A stretch of DNA of 64,000 bases from Microbispora rosea subsp. aerata (lineage in GTDB: Bacteria; Actinomycetota; Actinomycetes; Streptosporangiales; Streptosporangiaceae): assembly GCF_014647835.1 (NCBI RefSeq), contig NZ_BMPY01000023.1, positions 46,287 through 110,286 of the forward strand, written 5' to 3'. Shown here piece by piece: positions 31,965 to 40,255 of the stretch; positions within the stretch are counted from its first letter, which is position 1; each line of letters starts with the position of its first letter. A model generated the notes under the pieces. The model had not been told where the DNA came from, did not search any database, and worked only from the letters and a program-made list of their open reading frames with translations. The position numbers were made by a program, and so were the translations under genes.

Positions 31965-32396
31965 TTATGCGGGGGCCGCGGTGACGCGGAACTCGTTGCC
32001 CTCGGGATCGGCCATCAGGATGTAGTCGTCGAAGGCCTCCAGGATCGTGCCGCCGGCGCGCACCAGCCGGGCGGCCTCCATCCTGATCCGCTCCCACCGG
32101 TCGGCGGGCGAACCTTCCCCGGGCACGCGTACGTCGATGTGGAGCCGGTTGTCCGTCCTTCCGCGATCGGGGACCCGGACGATCGAGAGCCGGGGGCCGA
32201 TCCCCTCGGGGTCGCAGAGCAGGGCGCCGTCCTCATCGCCGCCGGCGGGCAGGTCGAACCGGTCGAACGGCTCCTCGTCGGTGCCGAACCGCGAGGCCGG
32301 GATCTCGTCGACGTAACCGAGCGCCGCCTTCCAGAACTCGGCGAGGAGCCGCGCGTTCTCACAGTAGAGAGTCAGATCGATCGTCACTGCTGCCAT
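31965..32396 (-). CDS. VOC superfamily (glyoxalase/bleomycin-resistance-like) protein
   Basis: The 143-residue protein is built of two beta-alpha-beta-beta-beta units: TIDLTLYCENARLLAEFWKA at the start, RLHIDVRV in the middle and MADPEGNEFRV at the end. This last motif carries the usual Glu metal ligand position. Members bind metals for isomerase/dioxygenase chemistry or sequester drugs. The particular role here is unknown. It is monocistronic, read from ATG 32396. Confidence 0.88.
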   Translation of the reverse strand: MAAVTIDLTLYCENARLLAEFWKAALGYVDEIPASRFGTDEEPFDRFDLPAGGDEDGALLCDPEGIGPRLSIVRVPDRGRTDNRLHIDVRVPGEGSPADRWERIRMEAARLVRAGGTILEAFDDYILMADPEGNEFRVTAAPA

Positions 32397-32770
32397 GTCT
32401 TGACCGTAATGCAGATCGCTGACAGGAGCGTGACAATACCTGTCAGAAGATCCCGGAACGAGCAGCCGCGGAAGGAGTTACCGCAGCAAGAGCCACGCGG
32501 CACGAGCGGTCACTGTGGAAGAAGTCACTTCGGAGGGGGCGTCGTGGCGCAGTGAAAGGCACCGCCGCGGAAGGGGTTGTCGCGGCACGAGCCACTGCGG
32601 TGCGAGCCGCTGCGGCAGGAGCGGCCATCGCGGCAGAGCGGAGGTGGTGCCGTGGAAGGGGTTGTCGCGGCGAGAGCCACGCGGCACGGGCGGCCACCGC
32701 GAAAGAGGTGTCACTGCGGAGGGGGCTCCACGGAAGGTGACGCCGTGGAAGGTGACGCTGTGGAAGGGGT
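32397..32770. repeat. Degenerate repeat array running into the end of the L,D-transpeptidase gene
   Basis: Three decayed copies of a roughly 55-base block start at about 32467, 32566 and 32649. The common core is GCGGAAGGGGTTGTCGCGG followed by GAGCCACGCGGCACG. Within the coding end (32737-32771) a 15-bp unit (GTGGAAGGTGACGCC type) occurs about three times and encodes the T-A-S-P-S tail. No separate gene is supported. Confidence 0.65.
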
Positions 32771-33892
32771 GTGCGCGCTCGCGTGCCGCAGGGCGCTGCC
32801 CGCCAGCCACCGGGGCCAGGAGAGCTGCCAGTAGCCCCAGCCGTTGGTCCACTCCAGCTCGCGCGTCGTGCCGGTGACGACGACGGGGTCACCGCGCAGC
32901 GTGTGCTCGTAGAACCAGCGTGCGTGGTCGGGGCTGACGTTCACGCAGCCGTGGCTGACGTTCACCCGGCCCTGCGCCCACAGGTTGTCCAGCGCGTGGA
33001 CGTACTCCCCGCTGTTGGAGATCCGTACGGCGTAGCCGATGAGCTTGTCGTAGTAGTCGGGGTCGCCCTTGCGACGGCCCGGGGACACCATGCGGACGGG
33101 GTTGCCCTTCTCCATCGTCAGGTGGATCCCGCTCGTGGTCGTGTATTCCCTGGTGGTCGCCTTGCCGGCGCTGATCGGGATGCGCCGGACCTCCTTGCCG
33201 TCCTGCCGCACCACCATCTCGTGGGTGCGGGTGTCGACCGTGCTGACCATGGCCCGTCCCACGGTGAAGGCCACGCTCCGGTCGGCGGTGCCGTACGTGC
33301 CGGGGGCGGCGCGGACGCCGGCGAGATGGGCGGTGAAGCGCACGTCGCTGCCGGACGGCCACATCTGACGGGGCCGGTAGACGACCTGGGTGGAGCTCAC
33401 CCAGCGCCAGGCGCCCTCGCCGGGTCCCCGGACCTCCAGCGCCCGCTCGACCGCCGCGCGGTCCTCGACCGGCCTGGTGAACGTCACGATGATCGGCATG
33501 CCGATCCCGACGGTCTCGCCGTCGTCGGGGACGACCGAGGCGACGGCGACCTCGCGGCGCGGGGTGAGCGTGCGGAACCGGCCCGCGACCTGGGCGGTGA
33601 CGCTCTGGGGCCCGGTCGCGACGGCGTTGACGACATACTCCGTGCCGGGGCGCAGCGTCCACGACGACCGCCACACGGTGCGGGCCCGGTCGAACGCGCC
33701 GGGCACCGGATCGCGCCCCGCGAACGCCAGCACGCTGGTCAGCCTGCCGCCCTCCGCCCTGACGACCAGGCCCTCCTCCGGAGGGGCCGCCGCGCCGGAG
33801 GCCGGGGTGATGACGATGCGCGGCGCGGGCGGCACGCGTACGGCGCAGCCCGCGAGCAGCACGGGGACGACCGCAAGCAGCACCGCGAACAT
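32711..33892 (-). CDS. Lipoprotein L,D-transpeptidase (YkuD domain)
   Basis: The 393-residue lipoprotein has signal FAVLLAVVPVLLAGC with Cys near 16. Two Ig-like domains at about 30-240 (IVITPASGAAAPPEEGLVV, then VASVVPDDGETVGIGMPIIV) precede a YkuD catalytic domain. It shows H-x-L-D-N-L and then NVSHGCVNV, with Cys316 as nucleophile. Such enzymes make 3-3 cross-links in actinobacterial peptidoglycan. The C-terminal tail (TPSTASPSTASPSVEP) comes from a DNA repeat array continuing downstream. ATG 33892 is chosen at the signal peptide. The frame is open far upstream only because the region is GC-rich. Confidence 0.93.
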   Translation of the reverse strand: MFAVLLAVVPVLLAGCAVRVPPAPRIVITPASGAAAPPEEGLVVRAEGGRLTSVLAFAGRDPVPGAFDRARTVWRSSWTLRPGTEYVVNAVATGPQSVTAQVAGRFRTLTPRREVAVASVVPDDGETVGIGMPIIVTFTRPVEDRAAVERALEVRGPGEGAWRWVSSTQVVYRPRQMWPSGSDVRFTAHLAGVRAAPGTYGTADRSVAFTVGRAMVSTVDTRTHEMVVRQDGKEVRRIPISAGKATTREYTTTSGIHLTMEKGNPVRMVSPGRRKGDPDYYDKLIGYAVRISNSGEYVHALDNLWAQGRVNVSHGCVNVSPDHARWFYEHTLRGDPVVVTGTTRELEWTNGWGYWQLSWPRWLAGSALRHASAHTPSTASPSTASPSVEPPPQ

Positions 33893-34335
33893 CGCGCGAG
33901 CGCCGGGAAGCGTCCTGCACGCCGCGCGGAGCGCCGCACCGGCGGCGCAGATCGCCGTGCAGGCCGCCCGGTGTGCTGCGTGGCCCGGCGTGAGCACCGG
34001 ACGGGCGGAGAACGCCGCGCGGGCCGTGCGATCGGCCGCATCAGTCGCGCGGAGCGCCACACAAGCGGTGGAGATTGCCGTGTGGGCCGGGCGGAACACG
34101 AAATGGGCGGCCGACAGTGCCGCGCGGGCGGCGGGGGACGCGGCGACGGGCGTGGGAAGTGCGGGCCCTTCCGCTGGAGGGTGGCCGTGATCGGCCGCTC
34201 GCCGTCGTTCGGACAGCCGAAGTCGCCGGGGGCGCCGGGGGCGCGAATGCCGCCCGCCGGGCCGGTCGTCTCGCCCACGATGCTCGGGTAACCTCACGGG
34301 CACCCAAGATAGCGACGGGTGACGACAAGAACACG
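33893..34335. repeat. Gene-free gap with a 123-bp-spaced degenerate repeat
   Basis: These 443 bases lie between the L,D-transpeptidase start and the fumarylacetoacetase stop. A roughly 50-base block at 33923 (CGCGCGGAGCGCC, then GCGCAGATCGCCGTGCAGGC) recurs at 34046 with about ten changes. GCGGGC/GCCGCGCGG words fill the space between. The promoter of the transpeptidase must lie here but was not identified. Confidence 0.55.
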
Positions 34336-35427
34336 CTAAGTCGCCGGAAGTATCTCTCCCGAGACCTCGCCGAGGCTGATCCCGTGCGAGGTCCAGGCGG
34401 TGATCGTGACGGTGTCGCCGTCCTCCAGGAATGTGCGGGTCTCGCCGGGCAGTTCGACGGGCTCCGCGCCGTTCCAGGTCAGCTCGATGAGCGAGCCCGG
34501 CTGCCCGACCGACGAGACCGTTCCGCTGGCGAACAGGTCCCCGGTGCACAGGCCGGCGCCGTTCACGGTCATGTGGGCGAGCATCTGGTCCGGCGTCCAG
34601 TACATGTCGCGGAACGACGGCGTCGAGATCGTCTCGCCGTTCAGGTCGACGCGCAGCGTGAGGTCGAGCCCCCAGGGCGTTTCCCTGGTGAGGTACGCGG
34701 GCGGTTCGGGCTCCTGCGACCGGCCCTCGACCCTGGCCTCCTCCAGCGCGTCGAGCGGCGTGATCCACGCCGACATCGAGGTGGCGAACGACTTGCCCAG
34801 AAAGGGACCGAGCGGGACATGCTCCCACGCCTGGATGTCGCGGGCGCTCCAGTCGTTGACGAGCGCCACTCCGAAGACGTGGTCTTCGAACGCGCCCGCC
34901 CGTTCGCCGAGCCGCGTGGGCACTCCGACGACGAAGCCGACCTCCGCTTCGATGTCGAGCTTCTGTGAGGGCCCGAACGACGGCCGCTGCCCGCACGGCC
35001 GCCTGATCGGCGTCCCCGACACGACGACCGTGCCGGCCCGGCCGTGGTAGCCGAGGGGCAGACGCCGCCAGTTCTCCTTCAGCGGCTCGTCGTCCGGCCG
35101 GAACATCCGCCCGAGGTTCGAGGCGTGCTCCAGCGAGGCGTAGAAGTCCACGTAGTCGGCCACCTCGACCGGCAGGTGCAGGGTCGCCTCCGCCAGCGGG
35201 ACCAGGTGGTCGCCCGTGGCCGCCGCCTCGCGGGCCCGCGCCCGCGTCTCCGGCCAGGCCGTACGGCCCTGGGCCAGCAGCGGGTTGAGGCCGGGCGCGG
35301 CGTAGACGTCCCCGCCGAGGGCGGCGGCCAGGTCGAGGACGTGCTCTCCGACCCGGACGCCGACCCTGCGCGGCTCCCCGGGCCGGGAGAACACGCCGTA
35401 CGGCAGGTTGTCGAGCCCGAAGCTCAC
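34336..35427 (-). CDS. fahA: Fumarylacetoacetase
   Basis: The 363-residue enzyme catalyses the last step of tyrosine/homogentisate degradation, splitting fumarylacetoacetate to fumarate and acetoacetate. A small N-terminal domain (residues about 1-90) precedes the FAH barrel with DYVDFYASLEHASNLG, metal-binding Glu residues in LDIEAEVGFVVG, Asp in VNDWSARDIQAWE, and the GKSFATSMSAWITPL and GTVSSV segments. GTG 35427 overlaps the homogentisate dioxygenase stop by 4 bp (GTGA), so the two are translated together. Slightly shorter than the plant and animal enzymes. Confidence 0.93.
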   Translation of the reverse strand: MSFGLDNLPYGVFSRPGEPRRVGVRVGEHVLDLAAALGGDVYAAPGLNPLLAQGRTAWPETRARAREAAATGDHLVPLAEATLHLPVEVADYVDFYASLEHASNLGRMFRPDDEPLKENWRRLPLGYHGRAGTVVVSGTPIRRPCGQRPSFGPSQKLDIEAEVGFVVGVPTRLGERAGAFEDHVFGVALVNDWSARDIQAWEHVPLGPFLGKSFATSMSAWITPLDALEEARVEGRSQEPEPPAYLTRETPWGLDLTLRVDLNGETISTPSFRDMYWTPDQMLAHMTVNGAGLCTGDLFASGTVSSVGQPGSLIELTWNGAEPVELPGETRTFLEDGDTVTITAWTSHGISLGEVSGEILPAT

Positions 35428-36590
35428 CGCGCCCACGTCCACGCGTAGCCGGGGTCCTCGCAGGCCAGAGCGGCCGGGCCGAGGTCGAGCGGGCGGAAGG
35501 TGTCGATCATGACGGCCATCTCGGTCGTCTCGGTGCGCCCCTGGCGTACGGCCTCGACGGCGGCCTCCACCGCGCCCGGCTGCGGGCCGTGCGTGAAGCC
35601 GGCCGGGTGCAGCGAGATCGAGCCGATGTCGATGCCCGATCCCTTCCTGGCCGTGTAGTCGCCGCCCACATAGAACAGGAACTCGTCGGAGTCCACGTTG
35701 TGGTGGTTGTACGGGATCGGCACGGCCTCCGGGTGGAAGTCCAGCGGCCGGGGGCAGAACGAGCAGACGACGAAGCCCGGGCCCTCGAACGTCTGGTGCA
35801 CCGGCGGCGGGGCGTGGGTGCGCTTCACGATCGGCTCGAAGTCGCGGATGTTGAACGCGTACGGGTAGAGGCAGCCGTCCCAGCCAACCACGTCGAAGGG
35901 ATGGTGGGCATAGGTCAGCCTGGTCAGCCCGCCTCGCGTCCTGACCAGGACCGGGACCTCCTCGCCGTCCACGAGAAGCGGCTCGTCCGGCGCGCGCAGG
36001 TCGCGTTCGCAGTACGGCGCGTGCTCCAGGAACTGGCCGAACTGGGACAGGTAACGCTTCGGCGGCCTGATGTGCCCGGCCGCCTCCACCACCAGCGCGG
36101 TCACCGGGCCCTCGGGCACCCAGCGGTGGATCGTCCCGGTCGGGATCACCACGTAGTCGCCCTCGGCCGCGTCGAGCGCGCCGTACGTCGACTCGAACCG
36201 GGCCCGGCCGCTCGCGATGTAGACGCACTCGTCGCCCATCGAGTCGCGGTACAGCCCGCTGGGCGCGTCCGTCGCGGCGTACGAGATGCGGACGTCGGAG
36301 TTGCCCGCGAGCAGCATCCGCCCGGAGACGAGGTCGCCGTCGGGCTTCAGGTCCCGGGTGCGGAAGTGGCGCGGGGACAGCGGCAGGTTGGGCGTGAGCC
36401 CCTGCGCTCCCGCGTCCACGGCCTCGGCCTTGACGATGGCCGTCGGCGCGTGGCGGTGGTAGAGCAGCGAGGAGTCGGAGGAGAAGCCCTCCTCTCCCAT
36501 GAGCTCCTCCTTGTACAGCCCGCCGTCGGGTGTGCGGAACTGTACGTGGCGTTTGCGCGGCACCTCCCCGACCTTGCGGTAGTACGGCAT
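35424..36590 (-). CDS. hmgA: Homogentisate 1,2-dioxygenase
   Basis: The 388-residue non-haem iron dioxygenase opens the ring of homogentisate to maleylacetoacetate. It has cupin-type cores, with iron ligands expected in HHNVDSDEFLFYVGG (His and Glu) and HPAGFTHGPQPG (His). The substrate-site segment WDGCLYPYAFNIRDFEPI and FCPRPLDFHP are also typical. ATG 36590 has GGGAGG 5 bases upstream. GSH-dependent isomerase and HPPD genes are not in the window. An IclR regulator nearby is a candidate controller. Confidence 0.94.
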   Translation of the reverse strand: MPYYRKVGEVPRKRHVQFRTPDGGLYKEELMGEEGFSSDSSLLYHRHAPTAIVKAEAVDAGAQGLTPNLPLSPRHFRTRDLKPDGDLVSGRMLLAGNSDVRISYAATDAPSGLYRDSMGDECVYIASGRARFESTYGALDAAEGDYVVIPTGTIHRWVPEGPVTALVVEAAGHIRPPKRYLSQFGQFLEHAPYCERDLRAPDEPLLVDGEEVPVLVRTRGGLTRLTYAHHPFDVVGWDGCLYPYAFNIRDFEPIVKRTHAPPPVHQTFEGPGFVVCSFCPRPLDFHPEAVPIPYNHHNVDSDEFLFYVGGDYTARKGSGIDIGSISLHPAGFTHGPQPGAVEAAVEAVRQGRTETTEMAVMIDTFRPLDLGPAALACEDPGYAWTWAR

Positions 36591-36660
36591 GGCGCCTCCC
36601 GGACTCATCCGGATATCGGACGACTACGTCCTATATATGTACGACGATTCGCCATGCGGC
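36591..36660 (-). promoter_or_regulatory. AT-rich promoter of the homogentisate operon with inverted repeat
   Basis: GGACG (36618-36622) and CGTCC (36627-36631) form an inverted repeat around ACTA, directly beside TATATAT (36632-36638), in an otherwise GC-rich setting. On the minus strand the TATATA lies about 45 bases before the hmgA start, a plausible -10 position with an operator over or next to it. Confidence 0.5.
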
Positions 36661-37110
36661 CGTGGATGTCAAGGTGAGGACCGGAAGCACAGCGGAGATA
36701 CACCTGTCCGTCTCGGCCTGACGGCAGCCGACGCCGGCGCCCACGTCCCCCGCGCATACGGCATTGGTCCGGCGGGTGGCGGAGCGCGCGCCGGTGCTGG
36801 CGGGGTGTTCGCGTTCCGCCCCGAGATCGACGCGTACTGGGACATGCGCATCCGGATGGAGGTGTCCGCGGAGACTTCGGTGCGCCGCGGAGCCAAGCGC
36901 GACCGGGACGGGGCCGGGCCGGAGGCAGAGGCGCCGCACCTGCACCGCTATCTGCCCACCGAGCGCTCCTCCGTCGCAGCGGCCGATACCTTGCAGGAGA
37001 CCCTCGAAACCCTGGCCGACCCGCAGATGCGCGCCGATCTGGTGGAGGCCGCCGCCGAGGCGCCGCACGCCACCGTGTTCGCCGGGCTGCGACGGCTGAA
37101 GCGGTGGCCG
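36661..37110 (+). other. Gap with a possible antitoxin-like remnant
   Basis: No intact gene is supported. One plus-strand frame near 36985-37105 reads LQETLETLADPQMRADLVEA and ends a few codons into the IclR gene's 3' end. That peptide resembles the C-terminal helix region of Phd/YefM-type antitoxins. The preceding DNA-binding part is not recognisable. It is treated as a possible decayed fragment only. Confidence 0.25.
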
Positions 37111-37764
37111 TCAGCCCGGGGGTTCGGACAGGGCGATCGCGAGCCGGTCGGCGGCCTCCAGGACCAGCGGGCCCACCTTGTCCGCGTCGAGGTCGGCGAA
37201 GCTGACCACGCCGACGGACGCCTCCAGCCACGGCGGCCCCGGCACCGGCGCGGCGATGCCCCGCGTGCCCTCCTGGAGGTCTCCTCTGCTCGTGTGCACC
37301 GCCCGGTCCGTACGGCCCTGGCGCAGCGCGAGCAGCGCCAGCCCGGCCGCGCCGCGCGTCAGCGGATGACGCGAGCCCTCCCGGTAGGCGACGTGGAAGT
37401 CGGTCCACGACGGCTCGGCCACCGCGACCGCCAGGCCCTCGTCGCCCTCGGCCACGGTCAGGTGCGCGGTCGCCCCGGCCTGCTCGGCGAGCGCGCGCAG
37501 CGCGGGCAGCGCCGCCGCCCGCAGCAGGGGATGCACGGCCTGGGCCAGCACGAGCACCCCGAAACCGAGATGCACCCGGCCCTGCGCGTCCCGCCGGGCG
37601 AAGCCCTCGGCCTGCAGGGTCGTCAGGAGCCGGTAGACGATCGGCCGGCTCAGGCCCAGCTCCTGGGCGAGCTCGGTCGGCGTGCGGCCCCGGTTGGCGT
37701 CGGCGAGCAGCCGCAACAGACGTAAGCCACGTTCGAGCGTCTGCGCCGACTCGGCCGCCATCAT
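37111..37764 (-). CDS. IclR family transcriptional regulator
   Basis: The protein is about 217 residues. An N-terminal winged helix (QTLERGLRLLRLLADANRGR, then TPTELAQELGLSRPIVYRLL) is followed by an IclR effector domain (TAHLTVAEGDEGLAVAVAEP, then HPLTRGAAGLALLA). Several starts are possible (GTG 37779, ATG 37764, ATG 37761). A GAAGG just before the ATG pair favours one of those. IclR proteins commonly control homogentisate/aromatic catabolism, and hmgA-fahA lies 520 bp downstream on the same strand. The target is inferred. Slightly shorter than the 250-residue family norm. Confidence 0.88.
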   Translation of the reverse strand: MMAAESAQTLERGLRLLRLLADANRGRTPTELAQELGLSRPIVYRLLTTLQAEGFARRDAQGRVHLGFGVLVLAQAVHPLLRAAALPALRALAEQAGATAHLTVAEGDEGLAVAVAEPSWTDFHVAYREGSRHPLTRGAAGLALLALRQGRTDRAVHTSRGDLQEGTRGIAAPVPGPPWLEASVGVVSFADLDADKVGPLVLEAADRLAIALSEPPG

Positions 37765-37861
37765 GCCTTCGATTATCACCGGCGAGGCCGCCGGCGGCCC
37801 AAACCCGTTCGTTACGTAGCCTACGTGCCACGTGGGTTTCGGGCGCGATCAGGGAGCGTGG

Positions 37862-38986
37862 ATGAAGTCGGCGATCGTGGTGGGAGCGGGGATCTGGGGC
37901 GCGTCGCTGGCGTTACGGCTGGCCGACGAGGGCTGGCGGGTGACGCTCGTCGAGCAGTACGCGCCGGGACATGTCCGTCAGGCCAGCGCGGGGGAGACGC
38001 GCCTGCTGCGCTGCTCGCACGGCTCGGACGACTGGTATCCCCGGCTGGCCTGGCAGGCCCGCGACGCCTGGCGGCGGCTGGAGGAGAGGACCGGCGAGGA
38101 GCTGTACGTCGAGTCCGGTCTGATGTGGTTCGCCCGCGACCCCGACGGCTGGGAGACGCGCAGCGCACGGGTGCTTGAGCGGCTGGACATCCCCTGCGAG
38201 CTGCTCGACCCGGACGAGGCGGCGCGGCGGCTTCCCGGTCTGCGGGCCGACGACCTCGCCTTCGTGCTGTGGGAGCCGAAAGCGGGAGTGTTACGCGCGC
38301 GGCGGGCCACCCAGGCGACCGCCCGCCTGGCCGTCGCCGCCGGAGCGCGGCTGGTCCGCGCCCGCGCCGTGCCGTATGGGCGGGGCCCCGGGGTCGTGGC
38401 GGACGGCGAGGTGCTGACGGCGGACCGCGTGGTGTGGGCGTGCGGCGCGTGGCTGCCCAGGCTGTTCCCGCACGAGGCGGGGCACGTCAAGGTGACCCGC
38501 CAGGACACCTACCACTTCGGCGTGCCCAGAGACTGGACCACACCGCCGCTGCCCGCGTTCTGTGACTACGACCTGTCGGCGTACGGCCACGGCGACCTTG
38601 ACGGCATGGGCATGAAGATCACCAGCGACGCCGAGGGCGAGCCGTACGACCCGGAGACCGGCGGCAGGCAGGTGCTGCGGCACACCGAGGAGCTGGCCCG
38701 GGCCTACCTGGCCAGGCGGTTCCCCTCGCTGATGGGCGCGCCGGTGGTGTTCACCCAGGTCTGCCAGTACGCGCTGACCGGCGACGCCGAGTGGATCATC
38801 GCTGAGATCGAGGACGGCGTCTGGCTGCTCGGCGGCGACTCCGGGCACGGCTTCAAGCACGCCCCGGCCCTGGCCGGATATGTCGCGGAGATCCTCGACG
38901 GCGTGCGGGAGCCGGAGGCGCGCTTCGGCCTGCACGAGCGACGTGAGGCGAGGGGACTGCGCACCAGCGGCGCCACCCTTTCCTAG
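37862..38986 (+). CDS. Covalent-flavin amine oxidase (sarcosine/N-methyltryptophan oxidase-like)
   Basis: The 374-residue DAO-family oxidase begins IVVGAGIWGASLALRLAD for FAD binding. Residues VFTQVCQYALTGDAEWII near 300 match the C-x-Y-x-x-T segment in which monomeric sarcosine oxidases attach FAD covalently to Cys. GGDSGHGFKHAPALAGYVA is the C-terminal flavin-contact motif. The reaction is oxidative demethylation or deamination of a secondary amine, producing H2O2. ATG 37862 follows AGGGAG. It is divergent from IclR, with 97 bp between the starts. The substrate is not known. Confidence 0.85.
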   Translation: MKSAIVVGAGIWGASLALRLADEGWRVTLVEQYAPGHVRQASAGETRLLRCSHGSDDWYPRLAWQARDAWRRLEERTGEELYVESGLMWFARDPDGWETRSARVLERLDIPCELLDPDEAARRLPGLRADDLAFVLWEPKAGVLRARRATQATARLAVAAGARLVRARAVPYGRGPGVVADGEVLTADRVVWACGAWLPRLFPHEAGHVKVTRQDTYHFGVPRDWTTPPLPAFCDYDLSAYGHGDLDGMGMKITSDAEGEPYDPETGGRQVLRHTEELARAYLARRFPSLMGAPVVFTQVCQYALTGDAEWIIAEIEDGVWLLGGDSGHGFKHAPALAGYVAEILDGVREPEARFGLHERREARGLRTSGATLS

Positions 38987-39031
38987 CGGAGCGTCCGCAG
39001 CGAGACGCCGCCCGGGCCACGCGCGGAGTGC

Positions 39032-40255
39032 CTAGGCGTCAGGCGGGTTCCGGCGGGCCTGGCGGGCGCGCAGGACGATCTCCAGCTCGAACCGGACATC
39101 GGGGTCGGCGAGCGCGTCGCCGTAAAGCTGCTCGATCTGCCGCAGCCGGTAGCGCACGGTCTGCGGATGGATGTGAAGCGCCGCGGCGACCTCGGCGACG
39201 CCCCGGCCGTGGCGCAGCCAGGCGAGCAGGGTTTCGGCCAGACGGTCCTGCTGGGCGGGCCGCAGGTGGGCGAGGGGTGCGAGGCGCACCTCCGCCAGGG
39301 CGTCCACCAGGTCCTCGTCCTTGAAGACGACCAGCGTCGCCATGTGATCGGCACAGCGCAGCAGGCCCCGCCGGGGGAGGACGCCGCGGGTCCCGAGGTC
39401 CAGGGCCTCTCTCGCCCAGCCGAGCGAGTTCGCGGCGGCGGCGAGCGGCACGGCGGGGCCGATCGCGGCCCGCCAGCCGCGCAGGGCGCTCTCCAGCGCC
39501 TGCACCCGCCCCGGGCCGCCGGGATCCGGCACCACCAGACACGGGTGCTTCCGGTCGAGCCCGGCCAGCACGTCGGGCGGCAGCACCGGCAGAGGAGAAC
39601 CGCCGTCGCGCTCCTCCAGCGCCACTCCCGCGACCGTACGGGGAAGCCGCCAGCCCGCCGCCCTGGCCAGATCGGCGACGGCCTCCGATGACGCGGCGGG
39701 CCGGGTCAGCAGCAGGTCGAGCAGCCGCCGGCGGCGGCGCTCCATCTCCCCGGCCGCGTGCGCCCGCGCCTCGGCGAAGCCCTCCGCCGCCGCGCCGGCG
39801 AGCTGGTCGAGGTAGACGAAGATGGCCTCGCCGAGGTCGTACAGCGTCCGCGGATCGAGACCGAGCTGCTCGGGCTGCTCGGTGAGCCGCCGCCACGCGA
39901 CCCGCGCGCCCAGCCGCATCGCGGTCTGGAAGGGCTCCAGGTCACGTCCCTCGGCGGCCTCGCCCCTGCCGATCGTGCGGAACACCTCGGGGTCCCACGG
40001 TGCCCGCGGATTCTCGATGCGTTCCAGGAACCCCTGCAGCGCCTGGTTGACCGACAACCGCAGGACCTTGATGTAGACCTCGTCGGCCGGGCGGGCATAC
40101 TCGGGCACCCGGCGCTGGATCTCCGCGATCACCCGGTCCGCGACATCACTCATGAGGGGACGCAACAGCCTCGCGACACCCGTGGGCACCGCGCCCCAGA
40201 ACTCGTCGTCGCCTTTCAGCGCTCGCTCAACACCCGCTCGGCACTCATCCGGCAC
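39032..40255 (-). CDS. PucR-type helix-turn-helix regulator
   Basis: The 407-residue regulator has an N-terminal helical domain (FWGAVPTGVARLLRPLMSDV and ENPRAPWDPEVF), a central GGDEF-like domain remnant, and a C-terminal PucR HTH. In that HTH, LLAWLRHGRGVAEVAAALHI is followed by HPQTVRYRLRQIEQLYG. Members activate or repress catabolic or secondary genes. GTG 40255 is the only upstream start that keeps the N-terminal domain, and it lies inside an 11-bp repeat array, so it remains uncertain. It converges on the amine oxidase. No obvious target neighbour. Confidence 0.85.
   Translation of the reverse strand: MPDECRAGVERALKGDDEFWGAVPTGVARLLRPLMSDVADRVIAEIQRRVPEYARPADEVYIKVLRLSVNQALQGFLERIENPRAPWDPEVFRTIGRGEAAEGRDLEPFQTAMRLGARVAWRRLTEQPEQLGLDPRTLYDLGEAIFVYLDQLAGAAAEGFAEARAHAAGEMERRRRRLLDLLLTRPAASSEAVADLARAAGWRLPRTVAGVALEERDGGSPLPVLPPDVLAGLDRKHPCLVVPDPGGPGRVQALESALRGWRAAIGPAVPLAAAANSLGWAREALDLGTRGVLPRRGLLRCADHMATLVVFKDEDLVDALAEVRLAPLAHLRPAQQDRLAETLLAWLRHGRGVAEVAAALHIHPQTVRYRLRQIEQLYGDALADPDVRFELEIVLRARQARRNPPDA

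Noticed and set aside
36631-37068. 145-codon minus-strand frame between IclR and hmgA
   Set aside because: Composition is unlike neighbours, it crosses the hmgA promoter, and it has no recognisable fold.
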